Shown here one piece after another: positions 21,494-32,375 of a stretch of DNA of 64,000 nucleotides. Origin of the DNA: Aphidius gifuensis. Its lineage: Eukaryota > Arthropoda > Insecta > Hymenoptera > Braconidae. The notes below the pieces were generated by a model, which worked only from the letters and a program-made list of their open reading frames with translations, was not told the origin of the DNA and did no database searches. The stretch is from NCBI RefSeq assembly GCF_014905175.1, contig NC_057790.1:10044001-10108000 (forward strand), given 5' to 3'. A program made the translations under genes and the position numbers. The first letter of the stretch is position 1, and each line of letters starts with the position of its first letter.

Positions 21494-23011
21494 TCAATAA
21501 CAGTTTTTTAGGCGGTTTCTTTTTTTGCTCAGCACCAGCCCAGCCTTAGAAAATAATCTTTCAACTGGTGCACTAAATGCTGTGATAGAGAGTAAATCAC
21601 GAGCCATAGCAGCCAAGTGAGGATAACAATTTTCATGTTGTTTCCACCACTGTAAAATATCAGTTTCTAAACAAGCTCGCTTCATGAGCAAATAATTATC
21701 TAATTGAATGTTCCAACTTGCTTTTTCAGGTTTTTTTGGGCCATACAAAGCTTTTATTCTTTTGGTATATTCGTCATCTACGTCTGGGGAGTCCTTTTGG
21801 ACTTTTTCCTCAGCTTGTTGCTCTTTTTCTACAGCATACTTATTTCTGTAAATTGACTCAAACTTTTCATATGACTCTGTTTTTAATTTTTTCCCCCAGT
21901 CAGACATATCAAAAGTTTCTAGCTTGTGACGTGAATCCAATATTAAAACTGCACAATAAATCCAATTAATTTTTTGGTAATGTTTTATCAATTTTTCACG
22001 AACTTCTTGAAATGCTAAAATGAATGCTTCGTCACTTTTAGTACGATTAGATTTTTTGTTTAACCGATGGCACATTTCTTCAATACTATCGATTAAAATA
22101 TTGATACCAGTTACGACTGATGGCAAAGTCGTATAATGGTCACCACACAACGCAGTAGATAGCTGTTTAAAAATACGTAAATACTCTTCTAGCATTGTAA
22201 GTAAGCTCCATTTTTCATCATCAATGTAAAATTTATTATGATGTTTGTGTGTTCTAACCCAACTTGACAGAGCTTTTTTCATTTTCAATCCCTCAACTAA
22301 CATACTGTTAGTGCTATTCCACCTGGTAGATACGTCAAGTAGCAATTCTGAATAGCTTTCATTAACTATGCCACAAAATCTTGCCAAATCAAGTTTTAGT
22401 TTTTCAGAACGTTTTAGTGCCTTACACAAGCTACGCAATTTAACCACCGGTGGACTGTCTAATACAGTGTCAGTTAATTCGTCGTCCTCATCAGGGTTAC
22501 TTTCTTTATCATCTAGGTACAAAATATGATTAACATTTACATTATCATCAATCTCATCATCTGCTTCACCATCGTTATAATCATCGTCATCATGGACTGC
22601 ATTTTCCATTTTCAAATTTACCATGACATCTTGCACTGCCAGATTTATGACATGAGCAAAACACCGGAAATGCTGGTCTTCTGCACTAAATTCAATGTTA
22701 TCATGAAGTAATTCTTTTTCTAACTCTGTCAAAAACGTTGTGTTGACTGAAGCATTGTCAACAGTTATTCCCTGTACTTTTTCTAAAATTCCTAGTGCTT
22801 TTAATGACTTGTAAAAAAAGTTAGCAATGTTAATTCCAGCATGCATGCCTTTTGATGGTATAAAATCAAGTGCTAAGGATCGTAATTTCCACTGCTCATC
22901 TATAAAATGAGCTGTAATGCCACAATAAGATTTACCTTTTAACGATGTCCAACCATCGACAGTAAAAGAAATATTCGATAAATTTTTTTGCAATATATCT
23001 TTGACAATCAT
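21494..23011 (-). CDS. hAT-family transposase, N-terminally truncated
   Basis: 505 codons from ATG 23011. The catalytic-core start TVDGWTSLKGKSYCGI, the ITVDNASVN strand, FRCFAHVINLAVQD, LLDVSTRWNSTNSM, YCAVLILDSRHKLE and the C-terminal dimerisation block DLLSITAFSAPVERLFSKAG with KKRNRLK are all present in order. An acidic stretch (residues about 140-180) is inserted in the middle, as in several insect hATs. Full-length relatives are longer and begin with a BED zinc finger, which is missing: the sequence upstream of 23020 goes straight into the element's 5' end. The extreme C-terminus is cut by the repeat at 21490. No internal stop. Probably non-functional for lack of DNA binding. Confidence 0.85.
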   Translation of the reverse strand: MIVKDILQKNLSNISFTVDGWTSLKGKSYCGITAHFIDEQWKLRSLALDFIPSKGMHAGINIANFFYKSLKALGILEKVQGITVDNASVNTTFLTELEKELLHDNIEFSAEDQHFRCFAHVINLAVQDVMVNLKMENAVHDDDDYNDGEADDEIDDNVNVNHILYLDDKESNPDEDDELTDTVLDSPPVVKLRSLCKALKRSEKLKLDLARFCGIVNESYSELLLDVSTRWNSTNSMLVEGLKMKKALSSWVRTHKHHNKFYIDDEKWSLLTMLEEYLRIFKQLSTALCGDHYTTLPSVVTGINILIDSIEEMCHRLNKKSNRTKSDEAFILAFQEVREKLIKHYQKINWIYCAVLILDSRHKLETFDMSDWGKKLKTESYEKFESIYRNKYAVEKEQQAEEKVQKDSPDVDDEYTKRIKALYGPKKPEKASWNIQLDNYLLMKRACLETDILQWWKQHENCYPHLAAMARDLLSITAFSAPVERLFSKAGLVLSKKRNRLKNCY

Positions 23012-23160
23012 GGATTAAATTTAAAATTAATGTAAAAAAGACGAGAAACTTGAGACAAGACGAGAAAATGCGGTTTTTTACGAGAAAAAATCGAGACGAG
23101 AAGCAATATTTTTTTGGTAAATCGAGACAAGACAAGAGAAGGCACATTCTTGACTCGTCT

Positions 23161-23178
23161 TGTATCGCGGCATCACTA
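23161..23178 (-). repeat. hAT terminal inverted repeat (5' end)
   Basis: On the minus strand the element would begin TAGTGATGCCGCGATACA, a typical hAT tip (TAGTGATG…), followed by repeated GACGAG/GAGACAAGACGAG motifs up to 23040. The partner end is not present beyond 21490. Confidence 0.65.
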
Positions 23179-23179
23179 C

Positions 23180-23580
23180 AGTAAGCAAAGGAATGAATGC
23201 TGATAATATTGATGATGATGCAATATTGACTGTGGTTCTACCATGTTATTGTAATGAAAATCTTGATGAATTGGAAACTTGACTCACTACAGACAGAAAA
23301 AATAAAAAAAAATTATTGAACAAAATAATAATTCAAGGAGGTAAAACTGTACCGCAAGCTGCAGTTAATAAAGCTATGACAATATGGTAATGACAAATGA
23401 GCAAGCCTAAGTCACAACCTGGACAGGAGTAACACCTAACTCATATAAATTTTCTGGTTCTTCACTTGCTTCTACTTTTATTGATAATATTTTCTACCCT
23501 TATTGAAAAATATTATTGCATGACAAAAATCTGTGGTTTTTTTTCCAGATGGTGTTGTTAAAATTGGTTCATTTAATAAC
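23180..23580. other. Sequence between hAT end and microsatellite
   Basis: The plus strand gives a short open stretch (NIDDDAILTVVLPCYC) that stops near 23280. Nothing recognisable. Stops in all frames after that. Confidence 0.35.
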
Positions 23581-23583
23581 TCA

Positions 23584-23584
23584 C

Positions 23585-23638
<54 letters not shown>
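23584..23638. repeat. (GTT)n / (CAA)n microsatellite
   Basis: About 18 uninterrupted trinucleotide units. Confidence 0.97.
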
Positions 23639-23639
23639 A

Positions 23640-24480
23640 TGGACATAGTATTGTCCTTAAGCTGTTTATTTTTAATCAAGTAGAAGCCATTTATCTCTTG
23701 TAAACAAAGATTTGTCTCTACATCTGATAATCTTCGATTTAGTAACACTTTTCTTTGCTGATAATTCTGCTGCTGCTGCATTACAGTCTTGTCTCTGGAA
23801 AATACAGCATTTTTCAGATGATTTTTCATATGTGGCTTGGATTTCAAAGCCATTATCTCCAAATTTAATAAAACGATTATCACTGTTGATTTAGTTAAGA
23901 TCAGTAGTTCTACACGATTGTTATGATACTCACTATTTGAGGGGCACAAATTTACTATATTCCTTTTAGGATTTAATTAATCATGAATTGATAAAGATTC
24001 ACAATTTCAACATGGAAAAAAATACGTGTCTACCAGCACGAGCGCTGTCTGGCGAAAAATCAAATTATTTTCATTTTTATTTATAATTTCTTGAGATCAT
24101 AGCCTTTTTTTCAACCTATGTTAACAAAATAATTCAAATAAATTCTGAGTAATATAGTCATTTTGTTTTTTATTATTATAATTATTTTCATATATCCGTA
24201 TAATCCGGATGTTCAAACATTCACTCATACGCATCCGGTTGTATTCTGTATTATGCTATAATATTATGGCTTCAAAAAACGCTGCAGAATGATTCTATAG
24301 CAGCTGTTTCCGGCAGCTTTTATTTTTTATTTATTCTTATTTTATAATACTAGGGTGCGGTCACCACTGCGCCGCATAGGCAATGAGACTTTCGGTCCAT
24401 TTTACTATCCCCTCGTTTTTCCCTTAAGCCCCCATTACACTCGACCTTACAGCAAACGCCGCGATCGCGCTCAATGGTAG
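23640..24480. other. Intergenic, no supported gene
   Basis: A minus-strand open frame at 23581-23949 is mostly the polyglutamine-like microsatellite plus unremarkable sequence. No homology signal recognised. The 24330-24480 part is GC-richer and probably belongs to the 3' end of the adjacent non-LTR fragment. Confidence 0.4.
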
Positions 24481-25090
24481 CTTTATCTTCTGGTTCACAA
24501 AAGTGCTTTCGGAAGCATTAAAATCTAGGCTTGACTCGCTATACAGTAGCATAGCACATGGCTCGCTGTTTTTTCCACTCTTCTGTCGCACTTGGGACAA
24601 GTGTCGTTCTGTGGTAGTCCTATCCTTCTCAGATGTGCCTTACGTCTACAGTGTCCTGTTAACAGTCTCACTACTGGCCTCAGCTGGCACCTAGTCACAT
24701 TTAGCAGCTGTCTTGCCACCTTCTAATCAGGTTCACCTAGAAAACTGTGAGTTTGCCTCGCCTTAGGCTCCTCACTCTATACTTTCTATGTACCCTGTGT
24801 TGATAGGCACGAATTTCTGATTTAAGAAAGCAAACCCCTACGACTGGTCCCGGTCCATATAGTCTCATTACTAAACCCCCACGTGCCAGTTCATCGGCCG
24901 TCTCATTATCCTGGATCCCCGAGTGCCCCATAAATTGATCTTGTTTCGCGATGCCAGTATATCTGATTTCTCCCGACATTCCCTTACCCAGGCTGATTTA
25001 TCTGCTAATGCGTCAACTGCCAGCAGCGCTGCTTGACTATCGGAACACAGGGCTGAAACTCACGAGAAGCTACAATTTCCGCTTGTAAAC
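24480..25090 (-). pseudogene. Non-LTR retrotransposon RNase H and C-terminal fragment
   Basis: Minus-strand reading from about 25085 gives CSDSQAALLAVDALADKSA, the RNase H Asp segment, then GHSGIQDNETADELARGG (the HSG-Q-NE-AD active-site region) and, after a frame change near 24735, LLTGHCRRKAHLRRIGLPQN with CPKCDRRVEKTASHVLCYC, the Cys/His-rich tail found after RNase H in R1/LOA/I-type elements. Frameshifts and stops are present. The reverse transcriptase part is missing. Confidence 0.8.
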
Positions 25091-25268
25091 ATGGTGGCCG
25101 ATGCCGGCTGCAAAAATAACCAAATTATAACTAAATTTATCAAGGAAACACCATGTTGAATGTAGTAGCAATAATAAACAACAAATAGAAACAAACAATA
25201 AAAAGAAGTCGATAAATGAACAATTCAATTAAATCAAATTTCGATTATTTATAAAACAGTCAAAAAAA

Positions 25269-25735
25269 TGGAAAACATTGATAAAGTGAGTAAATTTTTT
25301 ATCCAGATATATTATTAGTTAACTCATATGTCGATTATTGTAATTTTTCTATGAGATTGCTTATTTTTTTTTTACTGTTGCTTCCACCTTTTTTATTTAT
25401 CGGTTTTTACATTGTTATAGGATTCAGAATGGAAATGTGGTGTTTGTTTTAGAGAATGCATTTATAAATCCATCCTACAGCATTCGTGCTTCAATGCTGT
25501 AGAAGGAATGAAAAAAAATTCAGATGCAACCTGTTGTGAAAACAGTTTGGTCATCTTCAGGTTAGTTTTTTTTTTGTTATTATCAGAGCCACAAATGTAC
25601 TGGTAATCCTAAATCAGTAAAATTTAAAATAGGACCAGGTGCTATACCAATGTCTGGTAATTTTCATGAGACTTGTACTGGTAGTTGTAATAATATTTTA
25701 AATCAAATAATGAGTATTTGAAATGAATCTGTCCA
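25269..25735 (+). pseudogene. Small zinc-finger-like gene remnant with introns
   Basis: ATG at 25269 (MENIDK), a GTGAGT donor, an acceptor TTGTTATAG at about 25421 and a second exon DSEWKCGVCFRECIY…LQHSCF with C-x2-C and H-x-C spacing like a small zinc finger. A possible AG|GTTAGT donor lies near 25560 and a third segment HKCTGNPKSVKFKIGPGAIP, FHETCTGSC runs to a TGA near 25720. The exons join in frame (1/2). I do not recognise the protein; it may be the 5' part of a transposon gene. Codons after 25720 contain more stops. Confidence 0.4.
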
Positions 25736-26209
25736 ATAATCAAATAATACACAAGAAAGTGGTTATTCAAGTGCTTGTGCTTGTTATGATCGTGCTTGTC
25801 ATGATCGAAATAAATTCAAGATCTTGAATGAATTTGTAAAGGACAAAAAAATGGAACAGATGATTAAATATTGAATCATTTAATGAAACAACAACAACAG
25901 GAGTGAATAATAATTTAATAAATGATGTACCAAGTGGAAAACAAAATAACAACAACAATATTGATCATATATAAACAATAGCAATCATAATAGAACAAAT
26001 ACGGGAATAACCGAATTCAGTGTCGTGGCCCCCGCGGTGAGGGACGTGACTTATCGTCCATACTGGTCTCCATGACCGTCCGTTGTCATTTTTATTTTTC
26101 GACTAGTTTCATCTTGTTTTGCCATGTTGAAAACAATGGACTTAGAAAAAAAAAATTAAATTTTACAAAAAAAACTAAGTCCTCTATAAAAAAAAAAATT
26201 TAGATATCT
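25736..26209. other. Intergenic, no supported gene
   Basis: A GC-rich patch at 26015-26090 has no tRNA-like boxes and no frame. Nothing else recognised. Confidence 0.4.
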
Positions 26210-26480
26210 GGATTATTTTACTTAGCTAGATTTTTCACTTAGCTGTAATTGTAGCCACACAATCATTATCTGCATTATTTTACTTAGCTAGATTTTTCAG
26301 TTAGCTAGATTTTTTACTTAGCTTCAATGATAGCCACACAATCAATATCTATATTATTTTACTTAGCTAGATTTTTCAGTTAGCTAGATTTTTTACTTAG
26401 CTGTAATTGTAGCCACACAACCAATATCTACATTATTTTACTTAGCTAGATTTTTCACTTAGCTAGATTTTTTACTTACT
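26210..26480. repeat. 79-bp tandem repeat
   Basis: Copies are marked by TAGCCACACAA(T/C)CA at 26252, 26331 and 26410, separated by 79 bp, with TTACTTAGCTAGATTTTTCA blocks. A partial fourth copy runs to about 26480. It ends where repeat unit A begins. Confidence 0.88.
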
Positions 26481-26484
26481 TTTA

Positions 26485-27945
26485 TTTTCGATTTTTTGGT
26501 TGCAAATAAAAGCCGGAAAAATCATCTATTTCCATGAATTTTCCAGAATTTTCGTGCTCATTTTTTTTTTTAGATAATTGATATCAAAACTGAACACTTC
26601 AACACCTAGGAATAGGTACAGAACACATATTAACGCTTGTAGTTGAAAGAATTTCTATCAATTATTGCTGAGTCAACTATCAAATTGTTCTACAATACGG
26701 ATATCAACAATACGGATTATTAAAGCAGTTATAGATCTTTTTTCTCCTAGGGATTTAGTGGACGTATAATTTCAAATGGTGCTGTTCCTTGTTTCTCTGC
26801 TGTAGTAGTATGTGTGTGTCTATCCAGATAGATTACAGACACATATACTCCTGAGAACCTGCTAGTATAGTGGTTATACTTTGGACAGGGGGGCATTGAG
26901 AATGTTTTCTATAACCATATGTAGAATACCTTCTCGGACCCAAACTTTGTTAGACAATGGAATTTACTTTCAACCTTAATTATTTGAATAAAATTAACTT
27001 TTTTTGAATGAAATAATACAGTATAATGATAATTATTAAATAATTTTGCACTGCCATTTTTATTATCATTGAAGACAGAATTAATGGAAAATCTAAATCA
27101 AGGTTATCCATTAAATAAATTAGTACGTACTCACTGACTGAATTTTATTATTCTTAACGTTTTATTTTAATGCACAGTTGATTTTATATTAACATAACAC
27201 ATTTCCTTTGAACCGAATATTTACCAAAGTTTTTAAGCTTGCCCTGGTAGAAATATTTTTCTAACTTTCTCCGCCTTTTTTCCAACTTTCTCCACCTTTT
27301 GTCCAACTTTCTCTACCTTTTTACGAAAATGACCCATGGTTCGAAAAAAGTTGGAAAAAAATTGGAGTAAATTTTTGGTTGAAAAAAAGTTGGAGTAAAT
27401 TTCAGGTCGGAGAAATCGCGGAAAAAAGTTGGAAAAAAGTTGAAGTAAATTTTTGGTTGGAGAAATTCGTCCACCATTTCTCCAACCATGGGTCATTTTC
27501 GTAAAGAGGTGGAGAAATGGCGGAGAAAAGTTGGAAGAAAGTTGGAGAAATATTTCTACCAGGGTGCATCTTTATTTTGATCTACACTTCTATTAATCTA
27601 TCGGCTTGATGATTTCTAAGCGAGTTGGTTTAAAAATATTATTGTTAATTTTTTTTCAATTTTTTGATTATGTTAAAACGCAAATAGATAAATCATTTGA
27701 GACTATAGGGCGTTATCTCTCTTTTTTCAACTCTGTGATTGTATCTATAAGTGCATAGCAGCCACTACCGAAGCGCCGCTTGTTGACTTGGGTGCGTAAC
27801 GGGCTATAATTAATAACTCGGTTGTTTATTAAGATAAAAAATTGAATAAACGCCTATAACGATCTGCGAGATAAGCTTTTTGATTTAAAAAAAAAATCAC
27901 GATGATCGGTTGGGTAGTTGCTGAGATTATTTTTAATTTGGCTTT
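26485..27945 (-). repeat. Helitron-like non-coding repeat, unit A
   Basis: It shares its start (ATTTTCGATTTTTTGGT), middle (TTGTTAGACAATGG, CAACCTTAA) and end (ATAACTCGGTTGTTTATTAAGA, ATGATCGGTT-GGTAGTTGCTGAGA) with unit B at 29085-30005, about 80% alike by eye. On the minus strand the GTAGTTGCTGAG end with a run-up resembles the 5' region of insect Helitron-type elements; that class assignment is tentative. It contains the MITE at 27242-27564, absent from unit B. Confidence 0.6.
27242..27564. mobile_element. 323-bp MITE with CCCTGGTAGAAATATTT ends
   Basis: Terminal inverted repeats of 17 bp, CCCTGGTAGAAATATTT at 27242 and its complement ending at 27564. The interior consists of short GTTGGAGAAA / TTTCTCCAAC motifs in both orientations, giving a foldback structure. 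Comparison with unit B shows the uninterrupted target (…AAGCTTG / …). The reverse-complement copy is at 54806-55138. Confidence 0.88.
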
Positions 27946-27999
27946 GCTTGGGATTATTTTTACAATTTCAGAGATGTTATCATTAGTTTAAAAGAATTA

Positions 28000-29040
28000 A
28001 AGACTTGCTAGCTCTAATGAATATTCCTATTCCAAACTTGACCCAGGTAGGAGTTCTCGGGCTTAAACAACTGTGCCAGGCTTGTGTGAGGGTCGTGTAT
28101 CAAGCCTTGACACAAGCTTGTGCCCATTGTTTTCCCCGACCTTACACGAGCCTTGTTAACACAGGCTTGACACGAGACTGTCCCCGTTGTTTTTAACCGG
28201 CCTCACACAGGCCTTGTTTTAACCGGCCTCACACAGGCCTCAATAATCCAAGCCTGTGTTTTTTGTTTTCCCCGGCCTCACACGAGCGTTGTTAACACAG
28301 GCTTGACACAAGACTGACCCCGTTGTTTTCAACCGGCCTCACACAGGCCTCAATAGTCCAAGTCAGTGTCAAGCCTGTTTTTTTTGTTTTCCCCGGCCTT
28401 ACACGAGCCTTGTGTCAAGCCCGTTTTACCAAGCCTCACACGGGACTTGACTTGTGCATATATTCAATTAAAAAAAAAAAATAAATAAATTAGATCTATA
28501 AATTGTAAATAGAGATTTTAAATAAAAATTATTAGGTTTTGACTATCGTGCCAGGCTTTTACAAGGACTGTGTATTGACTCTCGAATAAATTCATTCATA
28601 TAAAAAATTTTGACTGATTCTTTCATGAATCCCCCGTGGTCGACTTTATAGAGCATTGGAGTTCCACGTGAGACCTAGGATCGATCCCCCATTACGCCGT
28701 TTATTTTCGTTCATATAATCATCGTTAATTCAAATTGTATCGCGTAAAAAATAATAATGTCAAATTAATAAATTAATAATAATTGTTTATTTATATTTTT
28801 TTATAATTTTTTTTGCACGCCGGTGTCAAGCCTGGGAACACAAGACTGTGTCAAGCCTGGGAACACAAGACTGTGTCAAGCCTGGGAAAACAAGCCTGTG
28901 TCAAGCCCGATACACTAGTCCGACACCAGCAAATACATCGTGAACATTCCAGACTTGACACAGGCTTGTGTCTCAGGCCCGACACAGGCCCGAGAGCCGG
29001 GTAATCAGGCTTGTCCCAGGCTTGTGCCCGTCGTCACATC
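28000..29040. repeat. GC-rich CAAGCCTG / CAGGCTTG array
   Basis: About 1 kb much richer in G+C than its surroundings, built from irregular copies of CAAGCCTGTGTCAAG, AACACAGGCTTGACAC and CCGGCCTCACACAGGCCT in both orientations. Many can pair as short hairpins. An AT-rich segment with a tRNA-like head lies inside (28440-28800). Apparent open frames are by-products of the repeat. Mirrored at 53360-54350. Confidence 0.85.
28632..28694 (+). mobile_element. tRNA-like SINE head
   Basis: GTGGTCGACTTTATAGAG resembles an A box and GGATCGATCCCCC, 40 bp later, resembles a B box. No closed cloverleaf is evident, so this looks like a decayed tRNA-derived SINE head rather than a tRNA gene. Mirror copy at 53703-53766. 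Confidence 0.45.
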
Positions 29041-29084
29041 CTACATGGGGAGGTTGAAAGTTAAATAAATTTCCCGTTATTTAA

Positions 29085-30005
29085 TTTTCGATTTTTTGGT
29101 GGTAAATAAATATTTTTTTTTAATTTTCCTGCTAGTTTTTTTTTTAGATAAGGAAGGTCAAAGTTGACAACTTCAACACATAAGAATAGGGGCAGAATAC
29201 ATATTTACGCTTGTCATTAAAAAAATTTTTACTACTACTATTTTTTAATTATCAGTTTGTTTTTCTTTACAATGTGGATTACATACTATTGGATCCAAAC
29301 TTTGTTAGACGATGGGGTTTACTTTCAACCTTAAATATTTGAATGGAATTTTCTTTTTCAATTTTTTGAATGAATTAATAATGTATGACGATATCTATTA
29401 AATAATTTCGCGTTGTCATTTTCATTATCATTCAAAACAGAATAGGAAATCTAAACCAAGGTTATCCGACAAAGAAATTATTATGTACTGACGGACTGAA
29501 TTTCATTATTTTGAACGTTAACATTTTCATTTTATTATATATTTTCTATTGATAATACATTTCATTTAAACCAAATATTTACCAAAATTTTTAAGCTTGT
29601 TTAGACCTACACTTCTTTTTATCTATCGGCCTGATAATTCCTAAGCTAATATTATTGTTAATTTTTTTTCAATTTTTCGATTATGTTTAGATGCAAATAG
29701 ATAAATCATTTGGGACTATAGCGCGTTCTCTCTCTTTTTCCAGCTCTGTGATTGTATGAGTGTAAAGCACCCACTACCAAAGCGCCGCCTGATGCCTCTG
29801 CCGCGTAACAGGGTATTATTTATAATAAATAATAACTCGGTTGTTTATTAAGATATGAAATCGAATAAACGCCTATCACGATTTCCGTGATAAGCTCTTT
29901 GATTTAAAGAAAAAATCACAATGATCGGTTCGGTAGTTGCTGAGAACATTAGCAACGAAGTTTTTCATTTTCACATTTATATATATAGATTATAATATTC
30001 TGTGT
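29085..30005 (-). repeat. Helitron-like non-coding repeat, unit B
   Basis: Direct-repeat partner of unit A, flanking the GC-rich array. Its right end, read on the minus strand, is ATCTATATATATAAATGTG followed by TGTTCTCAGCAACTACCGAA, a layout seen near the 5' ends of many insect Helitron-type elements (ATATATATAAA run, then a block telling of GAACTACTGAACCGAT). No CTRR end was found with confidence. Mirror copy at 52400-53330. Confidence 0.6.
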
Positions 30006-30189
30006 TAAGTTTTTGAATTAGAATTTCATTTACATAGAACCTTAATATTATAACTAAATCAATAAATTTAAAAATTTCTATCATAATTGTTAATGACTGA
30101 ATAAACATAATAGTTCACTCGGAAGGAGAGTGAAAAAGACAACTAGTCAAAAATATATTAATGCAACGAGAGATCTTTCAATTACTATT

Positions 30190-30490
30190 TATTGGAATTA
30201 CTTAAGAAGTTTCACTTCCCTGTGCGTACAATAACACACATCTTTTTTTTTTTCAAGTATCTATCTTTAAGTGTTCTTGATAAGCAAAGTTTGCGAGTGG
30301 CATTTGTATTTGTTAATAATGTTGATGGTATTTCAGAGTGTTTAGATGATGTTGATGGTGTGGAATCATTAGTATTTGTTGATGGTGTTGATGAATCATT
30401 AGTATTTGTTGATAATGTTGATGGTATATCTGTAGATTGAGTTGATGTTGATGGTATTTTAGAGGGTTAAAGTTGATGGTGCTGATGAAC
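30190..30490 (-). pseudogene. Ser/Thr/Pro-rich coding fragment, left-arm copy
   Basis: The minus strand encodes repeats of the S-T-P-S-T-N type and ends in a basic segment; the clearer copy is the mirror one at 51935-52185. This copy has extra repeat units and an in-frame stop, so it has expanded independently. Confidence 0.45.
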
Positions 30491-30663
30491 CTGCCTATTT
30501 TAGACATTTTTCTAGTTATTCTCTGAATCAAAGTAAACATCAATAACAGTATCAAAAAACAACACGTTATTGTTTGTTTTTATTTGTTGTTTATTTTGTT
30601 CATTATTGCCACTGCATGAAAAGTGGTACAAGTTTAAACCCATTCACCGCCGAATTTACTCAA

Positions 30664-30830
30664 TCAGTATTTATCACTCTAGACGCAATAACCCAGTCTC
30701 GGCATCCCAATACCCTTGGTTCGCTCCAGGTATCCATCAGAGAGGTTTTTAGATACCCAGGAAAGTGTTTATCCAGCAGGACCTCAATCTCTTCCGTCCG
30801 GTTCGAGGCATAATCGCCCCCCCCCCCAGA
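30664..30830 (-). pseudogene. Non-LTR fragment (left-arm copy)
   Basis: The minus strand reads RTEEIEVLLDKHFPGYLKTS and CRDWVIASKVI, the region just upstream of reverse transcriptase in Jockey/LOA-like elements. GC-richer than its surroundings. Same fragment at 42749-42915 on the plus strand. Confidence 0.55.
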
Positions 30831-31160
30831 AGTTCAAGTGGTCCACCTGCTGCACATCCTTTCTTGGCAGGAATTTTTGTAAGCTTAGCCGCGTCTGGCA
30901 ACCTGAAGCTTTCCCTACAGAACTTCATAGGTTCTGTCATCATAAGTATTTTTTTTTTGTAAGAATAATTCGCATCTGGTTTCCTATAGATATTCCTGTT
31001 ATTTTGACGATCATGACTGCTATGTTTCCAATTATTAAAGTTCTTGTTATAGCTATTTCCATTATAGTCAGTTTTATGTTTGTGGTATGCATTTGAGTAA
31101 GGATGATTATTAGATTTATTCCGATAGTTTCGAAAAAAAATAGCACGTTCTTTCCTGAAA
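30831..31160 (-). pseudogene. Asn/Lys/His-rich exon fragment (left-arm copy)
   Basis: The reverse-complement twin of 42420-42748; see that entry for content. The splice-acceptor-like TTTCTGGTTTTCAG precedes the frame on the minus strand. Confidence 0.4.
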
Positions 31161-31439
31161 ACCAGAAAAATCATATTTATATTATCATATATTATAAAAT
31201 TGAATAAATATTATATAATATAACTCTATGTAACCGTATCGCGAAACATAAAATTAAAGCTATATTCATTTTTTTTATTTTCTTATTCATTTTTTGTTTT
31301 GATTGAAAACTTGTCATGAATAATTACGTGAAAAAAAAAAAGAAAATCGGAAAAAAAAGTACCGAGAGTGATAAATACCGATTGAGTAAAATCGGCGGTG
31401 AATGGGTTTGAACTTGTACTACTTTTCTCATCTAATAGT

Positions 31440-32375
31440 AAGAATAGCATCACGAGCTTCGTTCACTGCTAATTGTAGAAGTAATTCTCTTGCAAAATAT
31501 TCATTAGGACCGAGTGTAACGATCAAGAGAGGCGTTTTTCAGCATATCCCTGGCTTGTTCGGATATTTCACCAAAATTGATAAGCGGCATTATCGTCACA
31601 AAGCTTTTGTTCATGTCCCGCACCTTTCCCGTCTTTAACTGTTAAATTATTACATTCAAAGTTTTTGCACATCACTATAACATTAGCATTTTTTAAACAA
31701 TATGAAAGCTTTTCTTTAGCGTTGAACAATAGAACTCTCGGTTAACTTAACTCCTTCGGTCATGATGTCGTATTTCCCATTTGACTCTACGAGTGTGAGA
31801 AATTTTGATTTTATCATAATTCAAGTAATTTTCTCCATATATGGTTAGAAATACAAGTTCATGTAAATATTGTTCAGATTCATGTGACACAGGCTGATTG
31901 TTTTTTTGTCTTTTTCTTTGTTTTCTCTTAGATTTTTTTCCAATTCAATTAGATTAAAGTCTTTTCTCACCATAATTTCATCAGATTCCGTAAAAAAAAG
32001 GAGGAACTTCATCTGAGAAATCTTCGGAATCATCAAGGTCAGCAGAGTCGTCAGATGATTGATTAGGCTGTTCCTCTTTTTTATCTATATTTTTACTATT
32101 AATATCTGAAATTACAATTTTGTCAGATTTGACATCAGTAATGATCTTTTCATCAATATTATTAAATTTGATAGATTTAGTGAAAAAACTTTATTTGATT
32201 CTTTTCCGTTTTGAACTGGTGAAAATTCAGGATATTTTACTGAATTAATAATATTTGACTCTTTTCCGTCTAGAACTGGTGAAAACTCAGGATATTTTTT
32301 TGACTTTACATTTGATTCTTCTTCATCTCGAATTGGTAAAAAAAAACTCAAGATATTCTACTGAAATACTTTTAT
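31440..32375 (-). pseudogene. Degenerate protein with YPEF repeats (left-arm copy)
   Basis: The mirror image of 41195-42140. The minus strand contains KYPEFSPVQNGKESN-type repeats and an acidic stretch NQSSDDSADLDDSEDFSDE, with the same frameshifts as the right-arm copy. Confidence 0.5.

Larger units (their letters stand above)
30619..31426. mobile_element. 808-bp element with ~58-bp terminal inverted repeats, left-arm copy
   Basis: AAAAGTGGTACAAGTTTAAA at 30619 and its near complement ending 31426 form inverted repeats that include CCCATTCACCGCCGA and TATTTATCACTCT. Between them lie an exon-like coding stretch and a non-LTR fragment. Mirror copy at 42153-42960. Confidence 0.75.

Noticed and set aside
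23581..23949. 122-codon minus-strand frame with a glutamine tract
   Set aside because: The tract is just the (CAA)n microsatellite, and the rest shows no recognisable motif.
26015..26090. GC-rich patch as an rRNA or tRNA piece
   Set aside because: No recognisable rRNA motif, and no A/B-box spacing.
28005..29004. Two Cys- or Gly-rich small ORFs
   Set aside because: Both lie wholly in the GC-rich repeat array and vary with repeat copy number between arms.
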